Assembly: GCA_913044255.1 (NCBI GenBank)
Contig: CAJWOI010000001.1
Coordinates: 1 to 38,703 of the forward strand
Length of the DNA stretch: 38,703 nucleotides
DNA from: an uncultured Alphaproteobacteria bacterium
Lineage (GTDB): Bacteria > Pseudomonadota > Alphaproteobacteria > UBA7887
Reading direction: 5' to 3'
Of this stretch, positions 25,651-35,128 are shown one piece after another; positions within the stretch are counted from its first letter, which is position 1; the number at the start of each line of letters is the position of its first letter. The notes beneath the pieces are model-generated. The model did not search any database. It was not told the DNA's origin and saw only the letters and a program-made list of their open reading frames with translations. Position numbers and translations under genes: made by a program.

Positions 25651-26856
25651 TCAAATTTTAGGCGGATGCGCCCGTATTGCCTCCTCGTCGGGATCAGCAC
25701 CCCACCCCGGGCCGGTGGGTAATTTCAAATACCCGTTCTCTATCGTTGGCACCACTGTCACTAAGTCATCCTTCCACGGAACATCGTCGACGTCGATCTC
25801 CATAATTCTTAAATGAGGGACTACTGCACAAAAGTGAGCGCTCATCAGTGTGGACAAATGTCCATAGAAATTATGGGGGGCCACATTGATTTCATAGGGT
25901 TCCGCCATAGCGGCAATCTTCAGCGATTCCAGTATACCGTTCCAAGGCACATCGATAATCGCCACATCCACTGCGTGGTGCTCCAGGAAAGACTTGTATT
26001 GGCGACGACCGTACAGTGACTCACAGGATGCGATCGGCGTTCGACAGGATCTCCGAATATCGCGCAGAGCATCCGGGTCATAAGAATCGATTTCGAACCA
26101 CATCAGACCAAGGTCATCTAATTCACGGACCATCGCAAGGTAACCTTCCGTCTTGAAATTAAAATTCATGTCCAGAAGAACTTTAACTTCTTGCCCAGCT
26201 CCATCCTGAAGAGCCATAAGCTGGCCCCTAACAGCGGCTTTAATCTTGTCATCAGGGTTGAGCGCAAGATCCCATAACCCGTGATCCTCAGGCGAATTAG
26301 CATGAAATTGCCTAGAAAAACCGGCCATGTACATTTGTGGCTCGATGCCATCGAACAAAAACATGTTTGTTTTGAGCGCCGTGAAACCCGAGTCCGCAAC
26401 TTCCTTACCTAAGTTTCGGCATCCCTCTAGCGAATTAAGTTGCGGAACTCCCAACACCTCATGGTGATGCAAGCGATATGTACCGCAGTGAGACCAATAA
26501 AGACGAATCTCGTCTCGGACGGGCCCGCCCAGCATTTCATAGACGGGCACATCGAGTGCCTTTGCCTTGAGATCAACCAATGCATTCTCAATGGCCGCAA
26601 TCGCCTGAGAGATCATCCCGCCCGGCGCCTGTCGAGTTTGTCCATACAGTGTTGCCGTAATTCGTTCTACGGCGCGTGGATCCGCCCCAACAAGGCTGTC
26701 AGCCAGTGGGCGAATTACCGCTGTTAGACCCTTTGACCCGTAGGATTCGTTGTATTCGGAATAACCGATCAATCCTTCATCCGTGACAATTTTGAGGAAA
26801 GAAAATATGCGCCAACCTGCATCACAGTGGAGATCCTCGATCTTTATTATTTTCAT
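25651..26856 (-). CDS. enolase-superfamily sugar acid dehydratase-like protein (mandelate racemase group)
   Basis: The 401-residue protein has the N-terminal capping domain (KIVTDEGLIGYSEYNES) and the TIM barrel of the mandelate racemase/muconate lactonising group. Candidate metal ligands are Asp229 (LLDMNFNF), Glu255 (MWFEIDS) and Glu279 (ASCESLYG); Lys162 lies in LKTN and an Asp302 (IIDVPWNG)-His328 (APHNFYGH) pair could be the base. The K-x-N arrangement recalls D-galactonate dehydratases, so acid-sugar dehydration is my best guess, with low certainty on substrate. An insertion around residues 172-205 is unusual. It sits 39 bp after glnD and splits the normal glnD-murJ junction, with no transporter or sugar genes beside it. 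Confidence 0.82.
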   Translation of the reverse strand: MKIIKIEDLHCDAGWRIFSFLKIVTDEGLIGYSEYNESYGSKGLTAVIRPLADSLVGADPRAVERITATLYGQTRQAPGGMISQAIAAIENALVDLKAKALDVPVYEMLGGPVRDEIRLYWSHCGTYRLHHHEVLGVPQLNSLEGCRNLGKEVADSGFTALKTNMFLFDGIEPQMYMAGFSRQFHANSPEDHGLWDLALNPDDKIKAAVRGQLMALQDGAGQEVKVLLDMNFNFKTEGYLAMVRELDDLGLMWFEIDSYDPDALRDIRRSCRTPIASCESLYGRRQYKSFLEHHAVDVAIIDVPWNGILESLKIAAMAEPYEINVAPHNFYGHLSTLMSAHFCAVVPHLRIMEIDVDDVPWKDDLVTVVPTIENGYLKLPTGPGWGADPDEEAIRAHPPKI

Positions 26857-26895
26857 GTTAATCCCGATTTGTCATGGAGATTGAACGCCCAAGGG

Positions 26896-29670
26896 CTACT
26901 CTGCCGCGGCCACCGGGATATCCGGATTGGACAATACTCGGTGAGACTGCGCCAATATTTCGAGGATGGCATTACGGATGCGCATAACATGTCCGTCATC
27001 CATTATCTTCATGCCAAACATGTCCTTGACATAAAAGACATCTACGGCCCTCACCCCGTATGTGGTTATCCGCGCCGAGCCGATAGACAGTCGCAGCTCA
27101 GTAAGCGAACGGGTAATATCGTAAAGCAACCCGACTCTATCGCGGCCATTTACCTCAACCACCGTATAGGTCGCACTGGCATTGTTGTCCACTAACACGC
27201 GCGGCGCAACGGTGAATACCTCCGTCCGAGACGGCAACATATTTCGTTCTGCTAAAGCAAGCCCCGGCTTAAAGTCGCGCGTGAGCGTATTTTCAATCGT
27301 AGCCGCGAGTTTCTCCAAGTGTTCAGCCCGCTCATAAGCGCCCCCGGCTGTATCCTGAATCCAAAATACATCAAGCGCCATACCATCGGTGGTAGATGAT
27401 ACTCGCGCGTCGACAATGTTCGCCCCAGACGCCGCCATAGCCCCAGCAATACCAGCAAACAACCCATGATGGGCCGGGCAATAAATTGTGATCTCTGTCA
27501 CAGCACGAAAATGATCAACCTGTGCATCAAACGCAAATGCACGCTGCTCCGCATCAGCATGGCGAATGAAGTTCGCGTGCCGCGCGTGGGCCTCCGTGTC
27601 AAATGACAACCAGTAACTCGGATACCCCCGACCAACGTGACTTTCCTTGCTCTCTTCCGCCCAGTCCGTAAGCTTCGCTCGCAGCGCTTGTTTTGCCGCA
27701 TCAACGCGTTCCGAACGGTCCATGCGAGTGCGGCCAGCACTTAACTCTGCTGCTGCCTCATTGTAGAGGTCCTGAATTAATTGACCCTTCCACCCATTCC
27801 AAACTCGCGGCCCAACAGCACGTATGTCTGCGACAGTAAGAACCAACAACAACCGCAATCGTTCGAGTGACTGTATTACCGCAACAAAATCCTGCACAGT
27901 CTGGGGATCACCAATATCTCGCTTGAAAGCCGTGTTTGAGAACAACAGATGATGCTCTACTAGCCAGGCTACAGTTTCCGTATCTCCACCGCTGAGACCG
28001 AGCCTCGGGCCAAGCTTGCGCGCAATTCTTGCACCAATTATCGAATGGTTCCCGCCTCTTCCTTTGCCTATATCGTGAAGAAAAAGAGCAAGGTACAGCA
28101 CTTCACGGGACAGTAAGCTCCCAGAAATTTCTGTCGCTAGCGGCAACTCATCGCTAAACTTCCCGCTCTCTATTCCCGACAGAATTCCAACCGCAAATAC
28201 GGTATGCTCGTCCACCGTGTACACATGGTACATGTCGTGTTGCATCTGGGCGACAACGCGGCCGAAATCCAATATGAAACGACCGAGCACACCTGCCTCA
28301 TTCATCCTGCGCAAGGTAGTCTCAGGATCCTTCTTAGAAGTTAATATTTCTAAAAAATATCGGTTCGCTTGTCGGTTAGCGCGTATGGCCGCATCGATTT
28401 TTTTGAGACTGCGGGTTATTAGGCGAAGCGCGCGTGGATGAATGTCTAGTTCATGCTGCTGCGCGACCCCAAACAGTTCTATCATTTTGACTGGATTAGC
28501 CTCAAAAGTATCCTCTGCGATAATATCGAGGCGGCCGCGCACTACCGTGAACCCATTAAGCGAATAATCCCTCGACCTTATCCAAGGCAAACGCAGGCGG
28601 GGTTGATCTTGTTGCTCCACCTCAAGAGCTGCACAAAATACACGCGTCAGATTTCCAACATCCTTAGCGACCCTATAGTAATATTTCATGAAGCGTTCGA
28701 CCCCGACTGCATTCGGGCGATCCCCATAATTCATTGCTTCCGCGACAACTAGTTGCTGATCGAACGTTAGGCGCTCTTCGGCGCGCTTAGCCGAGTAATG
28801 TAAATGAAAACGTACTGTCCAAAGAAATCGGTGTGCACGCCGAAACACCCTGATTTCCTCCGGTCCTAACACTCCATGAGAAACCATGTCATCAACGTGG
28901 ACTATTCGATACAAATATTGAGCAATCCAGAACAGCGTGTGCAAATCACGCAGCCCTCCCTTGCCATCCTTAACATTCGGCTCCACGACGTAGCGAGAAT
29001 CTCCCATCTGGGCGTGGCGCGTTTTCCGCTCCGCGAGCTTAGCTGACAGGTAGCCACGACCGCTGCCTTCTACAACTTCGCTCTTGAAGCGATTTTGCAA
29101 CTCAAGAAATAACAGCTGGTCCCCACAAACAAACCGAGCTTCCAACAGGCTGGTGGAAATAGTGACATCCTTCTTGGCTCGTGCGATTGACTCATCGATC
29201 GTCCTTGTCGCATGACCAATGGTCAGTCCCAGGTCCCAAAAAATGTAAAGAAGATATTCAACCACCTGCTCCGCTCGCGGTGTAAGCTTCCACGGGTGCA
29301 GGAAGGAGACATCAACGTCGGAAAATGGAGCCATTTCTCCCCGCCCATACCCACCCACTGCGATCAGAGCCAATCTGTCCGCGGCGGTAGGATTCACGGA
29401 AGGGAAAATACGTTGATCGACGTACTCAAAAGTGACCGTTATTACCTGGTCAATTAAATAGCTACTGGCTGCAGCAACTTCTGGGCCCGGGGCACCGTTC
29501 ATAAAGTTTTTTTCGATAACCTCCCGCCCCTTTTGGAGATTATCCTTTAGCAAGGCGACCAATGCTGTGCGCCGTTGAACCGGATCGGAAATTTGTTCAT
29601 ATAAAGCGGCAATCGTACCGTTAAGGAACCGTCGATTAATTATCTCTCTTCGGTTTTTATTTGTTTTCAT
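26896..29670 (-). CDS. glnD: bifunctional [protein-PII] uridylyltransferase/uridylyl-removing enzyme
   Basis: GlnD senses glutamine and modifies PII proteins, controlling nitrogen assimilation. Domains in order: nucleotidyltransferase (VGGYGRGEMAPFSDVDVSFL), helical region, HD domain for deuridylylation (ALFLHDIGKGRGGNHS), and two C-terminal ACT domains that bind glutamine (HHGLFAGIAGAMAASGANIV and DRVGLLYDITRSLTELRLSI). The 924-residue length is normal for alphaproteobacteria. I use the ATG at 29670 with a GGACGAGG-like site; a GTG at 29694 is possible. It lies 42-66 bp after mutS. Confidence 0.97.
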   Translation of the reverse strand: MKTNKNRREIINRRFLNGTIAALYEQISDPVQRRTALVALLKDNLQKGREVIEKNFMNGAPGPEVAAASSYLIDQVITVTFEYVDQRIFPSVNPTAADRLALIAVGGYGRGEMAPFSDVDVSFLHPWKLTPRAEQVVEYLLYIFWDLGLTIGHATRTIDESIARAKKDVTISTSLLEARFVCGDQLLFLELQNRFKSEVVEGSGRGYLSAKLAERKTRHAQMGDSRYVVEPNVKDGKGGLRDLHTLFWIAQYLYRIVHVDDMVSHGVLGPEEIRVFRRAHRFLWTVRFHLHYSAKRAEERLTFDQQLVVAEAMNYGDRPNAVGVERFMKYYYRVAKDVGNLTRVFCAALEVEQQDQPRLRLPWIRSRDYSLNGFTVVRGRLDIIAEDTFEANPVKMIELFGVAQQHELDIHPRALRLITRSLKKIDAAIRANRQANRYFLEILTSKKDPETTLRRMNEAGVLGRFILDFGRVVAQMQHDMYHVYTVDEHTVFAVGILSGIESGKFSDELPLATEISGSLLSREVLYLALFLHDIGKGRGGNHSIIGARIARKLGPRLGLSGGDTETVAWLVEHHLLFSNTAFKRDIGDPQTVQDFVAVIQSLERLRLLLVLTVADIRAVGPRVWNGWKGQLIQDLYNEAAAELSAGRTRMDRSERVDAAKQALRAKLTDWAEESKESHVGRGYPSYWLSFDTEAHARHANFIRHADAEQRAFAFDAQVDHFRAVTEITIYCPAHHGLFAGIAGAMAASGANIVDARVSSTTDGMALDVFWIQDTAGGAYERAEHLEKLAATIENTLTRDFKPGLALAERNMLPSRTEVFTVAPRVLVDNNASATYTVVEVNGRDRVGLLYDITRSLTELRLSIGSARITTYGVRAVDVFYVKDMFGMKIMDDGHVMRIRNAILEILAQSHRVLSNPDIPVAAAE

Positions 29671-29736
29671 CAGCCTCGTCCAAACCGAGCACACTGCTAC
29701 CAGAAATCAAATTCCAGTCACATAATAGTAAAAACG

Positions 29737-32442
29737 TCAATCTTCTTGCTCCACGCTAGCCTTAAGTTTGTACAGAACTTCAAGGGCCTCAAGCGGGCTG
29801 AGAGAATCAGGCTTGATCGCATCGACTTCTTCCAATAGCAGGTTCGGGCCGGGCCGATGCACACTCGAAACAGAATCAGAAAACAATGGAAGATCTTCGG
29901 TTAACCGTGCTGCCTCGGAACCCCGCTCGTCCATCTCCAAGGTCGCAAGCACTTCTTGAGCTCGCGTCAGGACCAAGTCCGGCAAGCCGGCCAACCGTGC
30001 AACCTGTATTCCATACGAACGATCGGCCGCACCCGGACTAACTTCATACAGAAATACCACTTTCTCTTGCCATTCGCGAATTCGCATGTGATAGCAACGG
30101 AGCGACTCAAGCTTAGAGGCTAACGCTGTGAGTTCGTGAAAATGGGTCGCGAACAGGGCACGACATCGGTTGTGGGCATGCAAATATTCCACTGTGGCCC
30201 AAGCAATTGACAAGCCGTCATAGGTTGAAGTGCCGCGACCGATCTCATCGAGCACTACTAAGGCTCGCGGACCCGCCTGATTAAGAATAGCAGCAGTTTC
30301 CACCATTTCGACCATAAACGTTGAACGTCCCCGCGCTAAGTCGTCAGCCGCCCCGACCCGGCTGAATAAACGGTCAACAATGCCTATATGCGCCTCGCGC
30401 GCCGGTACAAACGATCCCATCTGGCCCAGAACTGCTATCAAAGCATTCTGCCGCAGGAACGTGCTTTTCCCCGCCATGTTCGGCCCAGTCAGCAACCACA
30501 GACGTTGCTCCTCGGCAAGGTCGCAATCGTTCGCTATAAAAGACTGAGGCTCTGCACGGGCATCTGCCACCGCCTCAACCACAGGATGCCGGCCTTCACG
30601 CACACGAAAAGTGCTACTATCGTCAACAGTGGGCCGAGCATATCCTCGCGTTGCAGCCAATTCCGCTAGGCCTGCGGCGACATCAATTTGAGCTAACGCC
30701 GAACCAGTCAGGGCGAGCGCTTCATCTTGCCCACAAACCACCTCAACCAGCTCGCCGAACAACTCGAGTTCAAGTGCCAGCGCTCGTTCGCCAGCTCGCA
30801 AAATTTTATCCTCAAGATCTCCCAGTTCTACCGTCGTAAAACGTATTGAGCTTGCTAAAGTTTGTCGGTGGATGAAAGGGCTGACTAGCTTATCAGCATG
30901 AACGGGCGTTACCTCAACAAAATAACCGAGGACGTTATTGTGCTTAAGCTTGAGAGTGCTAATTTCCGTTTCTTGGCGATATCTTTTTTCAAGATCACGG
31001 ATTAGGCGCCGGCTCTCATCGCGAGCTACTTTATACTCATCGAGAGTTGCGGAATACCCGGATGCGATGAAACCGCCATCACGAGCAAGTATGGGTAAAT
31101 CATTTGCTAAAGCACTTGTAAGCCGATCCGTCACCGCGACATCATCACCAATACTTGTACAAGCGGAGCTAAGCTGATCCGGCCAATTGGATACACCACC
31201 CTCACTTAAGATCGCCTTAATTTCTTTTGCCCGCGTGGTAGCATCTCTAATCGAGGCTAGGTCTCGCGGCCCCCCGCGGCCCAACACGAGTCGGCTTAAC
31301 GCGCGTTCGATGTCTGGACAGACGCGAAGTGCATGTCGGGTCCGTCCACGAACTTTGGACGCAGACAAAAACCACTGCACCATATCTAAGCGTCCGGAGA
31401 TCTCCACTGGATCAGTGAGCGGTGCGCTTAAACGAGAAGCCAACAGACGCGCACCAGCACCAGTTAGTGTGCGGTCTATAATCCCGAGCAAGCTCATTTC
31501 GCGCCCGCCATCTAACGCAGCAGTAATTTCAAGATTTCTACGGGTGGCGGCGTCAATCGCCATCACTGCAGTGGCTGTTTGCTGGCGTGGGGGCAGCAAG
31601 CGCGGCATGCGCCCTTTTTGGGTCAGTGCAACATAATCCAAAAGAGCACCACAGGCCGCCCACTCAGCACGCCCGAATCCTCCGAATGCGTCCAAGGAAG
31701 TTACGCCAAATGCTCGCTTAAGACGGCGTTCGCCTGCAAGGCTATCAAAACACGTGGCTGGAAGACAAGTGAGGAGGGATTTCCAGTCAATGAACAAAGT
31801 GGCAAACAATGGGTCATCGGGTAGTGACTCGGGCACTAATAGTTCGCCGGGTGAGATCTGAGACAGAGTTGCTGATAAATCGCCTTGGGCCGGCACGGCT
31901 GACCAGAACACGCCCGTGGAAATGTCTATCCAGGCCAACGCGGATTGGCCGCCAACTCTAGCGATTGCTGCAAGGTGATTGTTTGACCGAGCATCTAACA
32001 AAGAATCTTCGATAAGCGTGCCAGGCGTGACCACCCTATCAACTGCCCGCTTGACCAAGGTCTTCCCACCGCGCTTGCGTGCCTCTGAAGGATCTTCAAT
32101 CTGTTCACAAATGGCGACCCTGTGTCCGTTTTTTATTAACCTATGGAGGTATGACTGGTGGCTGTGAACTGGCACCCCGCACATCGGTACCTCAGCTCCT
32201 TCGTGCCTTCCCCGCTTAGTTAGTGCGATATTCAGCACACCAGCCGCAACAACTGCATCGTCAAAAAACATTTCGTAGAAGTCGCCCATGCGAAAAAATA
32301 GCAGACTCTCAGGATGTGTTTTTTTGATTGCAAAATATTGTGCCAACATAGGCGTGGATCGTAGCCCGGGGCTATTCCCGGCCACGAGATGACCACTTTC
32401 TGACGCCGTACTTGGTTCGTCTGCCACCATGACTTCAACCAT
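29737..32442 (-). CDS. mutS: DNA mismatch repair protein MutS
   Basis: MutS recognises mismatches and small loops. The mismatch-binding F-x-E (GDFYEMF, residues 54-60) and the ABC-type ATPase (LTGPNMAGKSTFLRQ, then LVVLDEIGRGTSTYDGLSIAWA and ALFATHFHELTAL) are intact, and the connector, lever and clamp domains lie between. The open frame runs back to 32553, which would overlap the divergent maeB start. I use the ATG at 32442 (901 residues; 32430 is an alternative), since the family-conserved part begins about 30 residues later and this leaves a shared 97-bp divergent promoter region. Confidence 0.97.
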   Translation of the reverse strand: MVEVMVADEPSTASESGHLVAGNSPGLRSTPMLAQYFAIKKTHPESLLFFRMGDFYEMFFDDAVVAAGVLNIALTKRGRHEGAEVPMCGVPVHSHQSYLHRLIKNGHRVAICEQIEDPSEARKRGGKTLVKRAVDRVVTPGTLIEDSLLDARSNNHLAAIARVGGQSALAWIDISTGVFWSAVPAQGDLSATLSQISPGELLVPESLPDDPLFATLFIDWKSLLTCLPATCFDSLAGERRLKRAFGVTSLDAFGGFGRAEWAACGALLDYVALTQKGRMPRLLPPRQQTATAVMAIDAATRRNLEITAALDGGREMSLLGIIDRTLTGAGARLLASRLSAPLTDPVEISGRLDMVQWFLSASKVRGRTRHALRVCPDIERALSRLVLGRGGPRDLASIRDATTRAKEIKAILSEGGVSNWPDQLSSACTSIGDDVAVTDRLTSALANDLPILARDGGFIASGYSATLDEYKVARDESRRLIRDLEKRYRQETEISTLKLKHNNVLGYFVEVTPVHADKLVSPFIHRQTLASSIRFTTVELGDLEDKILRAGERALALELELFGELVEVVCGQDEALALTGSALAQIDVAAGLAELAATRGYARPTVDDSSTFRVREGRHPVVEAVADARAEPQSFIANDCDLAEEQRLWLLTGPNMAGKSTFLRQNALIAVLGQMGSFVPAREAHIGIVDRLFSRVGAADDLARGRSTFMVEMVETAAILNQAGPRALVVLDEIGRGTSTYDGLSIAWATVEYLHAHNRCRALFATHFHELTALASKLESLRCYHMRIREWQEKVVFLYEVSPGAADRSYGIQVARLAGLPDLVLTRAQEVLATLEMDERGSEAARLTEDLPLFSDSVSSVHRPGPNLLLEEVDAIKPDSLSPLEALEVLYKLKASVEQED

Positions 32443-32539
32443 AGCATAAGGGATTCTGATCTGGAGCGCTTTACGGTTGCCTGAAGCAGCTCTACAGTCC
32501 CGAATATAGGATGCTGAAACCACCTTCTGGGACAGAACC

Positions 32540-34867
32540 ATGACGTCATCCAATACGGCATCGAAAGCGATGCGCGACGAGGCACTCGCATTTCATGCCA
32601 ATGGAAAACCAGGAAAGTTGGAGGTACGTGCAACTAAGCCTCTAACCACCGCCCGAGAGCTATCACTCGCGTACTCGCCGGGCGTTGCGGAACCGTGCCT
32701 GGAGATAGAGAAAAGCCCTGACCGCGCCTACGACTACACTGCTAAAGGGAACATGGTGGCTGTCATTTCCAACGGTACCGCTGTACTTGGGCTTGGCAAC
32801 CTCGGCGCCCTCGCCGCCAAACCGGTAATGGAAGGTAAGGCTGTATTATTTAAACGATTCGCAGACATAGATAGTATTGACCTTGAAATCGATACTGAGG
32901 ATGTGGACGAATTTGTCGACTGCGTCCGTTTTCTTGGAAAAAGCTGGGGCGGCATTAACCTCGAGGACATTCGGGCTCCGGAGTGCTTCATTATTGAGCA
33001 ACGCCTTCGAGAGACGATGGATATTCCAGTTTTCCATGACGACCAGCACGGTACTGCAATTATCGCCGCAGCTGGATTCATTAATGCTCTGCATCTAACG
33101 GATCGGGATATTAAAGACACGCAGATAGTGATAAATGGAGCGGGCGCAGCCGGCGTAGCTTGTGCTGAATTGCTCAAAGGCATGGGAGTGCCCGCCGGTA
33201 GTGTGATCGTTTGCGACACCCGTGGTGTAATCTACACTGGTCGTGAGATCGGCATGAACCAGTGGAAATCGGCCCACGCAAACGACACCAAATGCCGGAC
33301 CTTGGCCGAGGCCATCGCCGGAGCAGACGTATTTTTTGGGCTATCAAAAAAAGGGGCTGTAACCGCTGACATGGTCAAAAGCATGGCAGCGCAGCCAATT
33401 ATATTTGCGATGGCCAATCCCGACCCGGAGATTTCCCCCGAAGAGGTGGCAACAATTCGTGGCGATGCCATCATGGCTACTGGTCGCTCCGATTATCCAA
33501 ATCAAGTCAATAATGTGCTTGGCTTCCCATACATCTTCCGAGGCGCCCTGGACGTTCGCGCATCGACAATTAACGACTCCATGAAGATCGCTGCAGCGGA
33601 GGCAATCGCTGAACTAGCTCGCGAAGACGTACCCGACGAAGTGGCGGCCGCCTATTCTGCGCGCCGACTTCGATACGGTCCTGCATATATCATTCCAGCC
33701 CCGTTTGATCCCCGCCTTATTACCTCTGTTCCAATCGCGGTAGCGAAGGCCGCTATTGCAAGTGGCGTCGCACAGAAGCCCTTCGACGATGAACCAAGCT
33801 ATCGTCGTCAACTTGGCGTCCGACTTGACCCAACGGCCAGTAGCGTTCAAATGATCCAAGATGAGGTGCGGGCCCATCCCGTGCGGATGGTTTTTGCAGA
33901 AGGTGAGGAAGAGCAGGTAATCCGTGCGGCCGTGCAGTGGCGTGGACTTGGACTAGGAACTCCCATCCTCATTGGGCGCGAATCACGGATTCTGGAGACC
34001 ATTTCCGGGATGGGCCTAAGCGGGCCAGAAAGTTTAGAAATTCATAACGCAAGCCTAAGCAAACAAAACAGAGTCTACACAGACTTTCTCTATGAGCGGC
34101 AACAACGTAACGGCTTTCTCTATCGAGATTGCCAGCGACTGGTTAACCAAGATCGAAATATCTTTGCTGCTTGCATGGTTGCAATGGACCATGCAGATGC
34201 GATGGTCACTGGGCTGACTCGTAGCTATTACGTTGCACTGAAAGAGATCCAAAGGGTCTTGGAACCACGTCCTAGTGAACGCATGTTCGGGCTTTCAATG
34301 GTTATCGCGGGAAGCCGCACCGTATTCATCGCTGACACCACCGTGCACGAACTACCAACACCGGCTGAACTGGCCGACATTGCCTGCCAGACTGCTGCCA
34401 AGGCTCGGTCAATGGGTCACGAACCAAGGGTTGCATTGCTCTCAAATTCCAATTTCGGCAATCCGCGCTGGGAACAGGCGGACCGTATTCGCGATGCCGT
34501 ACAAGAGCTTGATTCACGAAAGGTGGATTTCGAGTATGACGGCGAAATTGCCGCTGACGTTGCTTTAGACCCGGAATTACTCGAATTGTACCCGTTTTGT
34601 CGGTTATCAGGTCCAGCCAACGTGCTGATAATGCCGGCGCTACACAGTGCCAACATATCCGCGAAGTTGCTGAAAGAAATTGGCCGGACAACCGTCATAG
34701 GGCCTTTACTAATGGGACTGAGCAAACCCGCACAGATTGTTCCTATGGGGTCCACGGTCTCAGCAATCATTAATCAAGCTGCATTTGCCGCCCATGAGGC
34801 GATCCGTCATAGGGCAGCACTCAGGCTTCAAGGACCGAAGAGGGGCGCTCGCCGCAAGAGCGCATGA
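32540..34867 (+). CDS. maeB: NADP-dependent malic enzyme with phosphotransacetylase-like C-terminal domain
   Basis: The 775-residue MaeB type: an N-terminal malic domain (SLAYSPGVAEPCLEI, YTAKGNMVAVISNGTAVLGLGN), the FHDDQHGTAIIAAAG block, an NAD(P)-binding Rossmann region (INGAGAAGVACAELLKGMG), and a C-terminal phosphotransacetylase-like domain from about residue 430 (RMVFAEGEEEQVIRAAVQW to IGPLLMGLSKPAQIVP). It decarboxylates malate to pyruvate with NADPH formation; the C-terminal domain is usually regulatory, binding acetyl-CoA, rather than catalytic. GGGACAG precedes the ATG. It is divergent from mutS, an arrangement common in Rhodospirillales-type genomes. Confidence 0.96.
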   Translation: MTSSNTASKAMRDEALAFHANGKPGKLEVRATKPLTTARELSLAYSPGVAEPCLEIEKSPDRAYDYTAKGNMVAVISNGTAVLGLGNLGALAAKPVMEGKAVLFKRFADIDSIDLEIDTEDVDEFVDCVRFLGKSWGGINLEDIRAPECFIIEQRLRETMDIPVFHDDQHGTAIIAAAGFINALHLTDRDIKDTQIVINGAGAAGVACAELLKGMGVPAGSVIVCDTRGVIYTGREIGMNQWKSAHANDTKCRTLAEAIAGADVFFGLSKKGAVTADMVKSMAAQPIIFAMANPDPEISPEEVATIRGDAIMATGRSDYPNQVNNVLGFPYIFRGALDVRASTINDSMKIAAAEAIAELAREDVPDEVAAAYSARRLRYGPAYIIPAPFDPRLITSVPIAVAKAAIASGVAQKPFDDEPSYRRQLGVRLDPTASSVQMIQDEVRAHPVRMVFAEGEEEQVIRAAVQWRGLGLGTPILIGRESRILETISGMGLSGPESLEIHNASLSKQNRVYTDFLYERQQRNGFLYRDCQRLVNQDRNIFAACMVAMDHADAMVTGLTRSYYVALKEIQRVLEPRPSERMFGLSMVIAGSRTVFIADTTVHELPTPAELADIACQTAAKARSMGHEPRVALLSNSNFGNPRWEQADRIRDAVQELDSRKVDFEYDGEIAADVALDPELLELYPFCRLSGPANVLIMPALHSANISAKLLKEIGRTTVIGPLLMGLSKPAQIVPMGSTVSAIINQAAFAAHEAIRHRAALRLQGPKRGARRKSA

Positions 34868-34972
34868 CACCATTCCGTGTACACCCAATGAGGAAACCTC
34901 GTTCACAGTGCATTTACCCTGTGCCGAATCCTAATCACTAAATACGTGCGTTGTAATAAAACGTTCACACAT

Positions 34973-35028
34973 CTGTCATGCGTGTTTTACATAAGCGTAA
35001 TAAATCAGACATGCAACATGCATATAAT
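34973..35028 (+). promoter_or_regulatory. candidate Pho-regulated promoter (tandem PHO-box-like repeats and TATAAT)
   Basis: Seven-base units recur every 11 bp: CTGTCAT (34973-34979), GTTTTAC (34984), GCGTAAT (34995), CAGACAT (35006-35012). The first equals the enteric PHO half site exactly. The unit pair 34995-35012 matches CTGTCAT-AAAA-CTGTCAT at 12 of 18 positions. A perfect TATAAT begins at 35023, exactly 10 bp after the last unit, the spacing used when PhoB replaces -35 recognition. No usable -35 hexamer is present. Downstream are an exported protein and a phosphate transporter. It lies in a 261-bp AT-rich gap (34868-35128) with no other gene. Confidence 0.55.
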
Positions 35029-35128
35029 CCGCAATGTCCGGGGAGCTAACCTTATTGAGATCCGCTTACATCCAATGAAGAAGTAACGCAAGAGACACTA
35101 AATTTTTGAGATTTGGAGACGATAAAAT

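Noticed and set aside
32443..32553. Longer MutS start overlapping maeB
   Set aside because: It would make the two divergent genes overlap and remove any room for promoters, and the added 37 residues show no MutS similarity.
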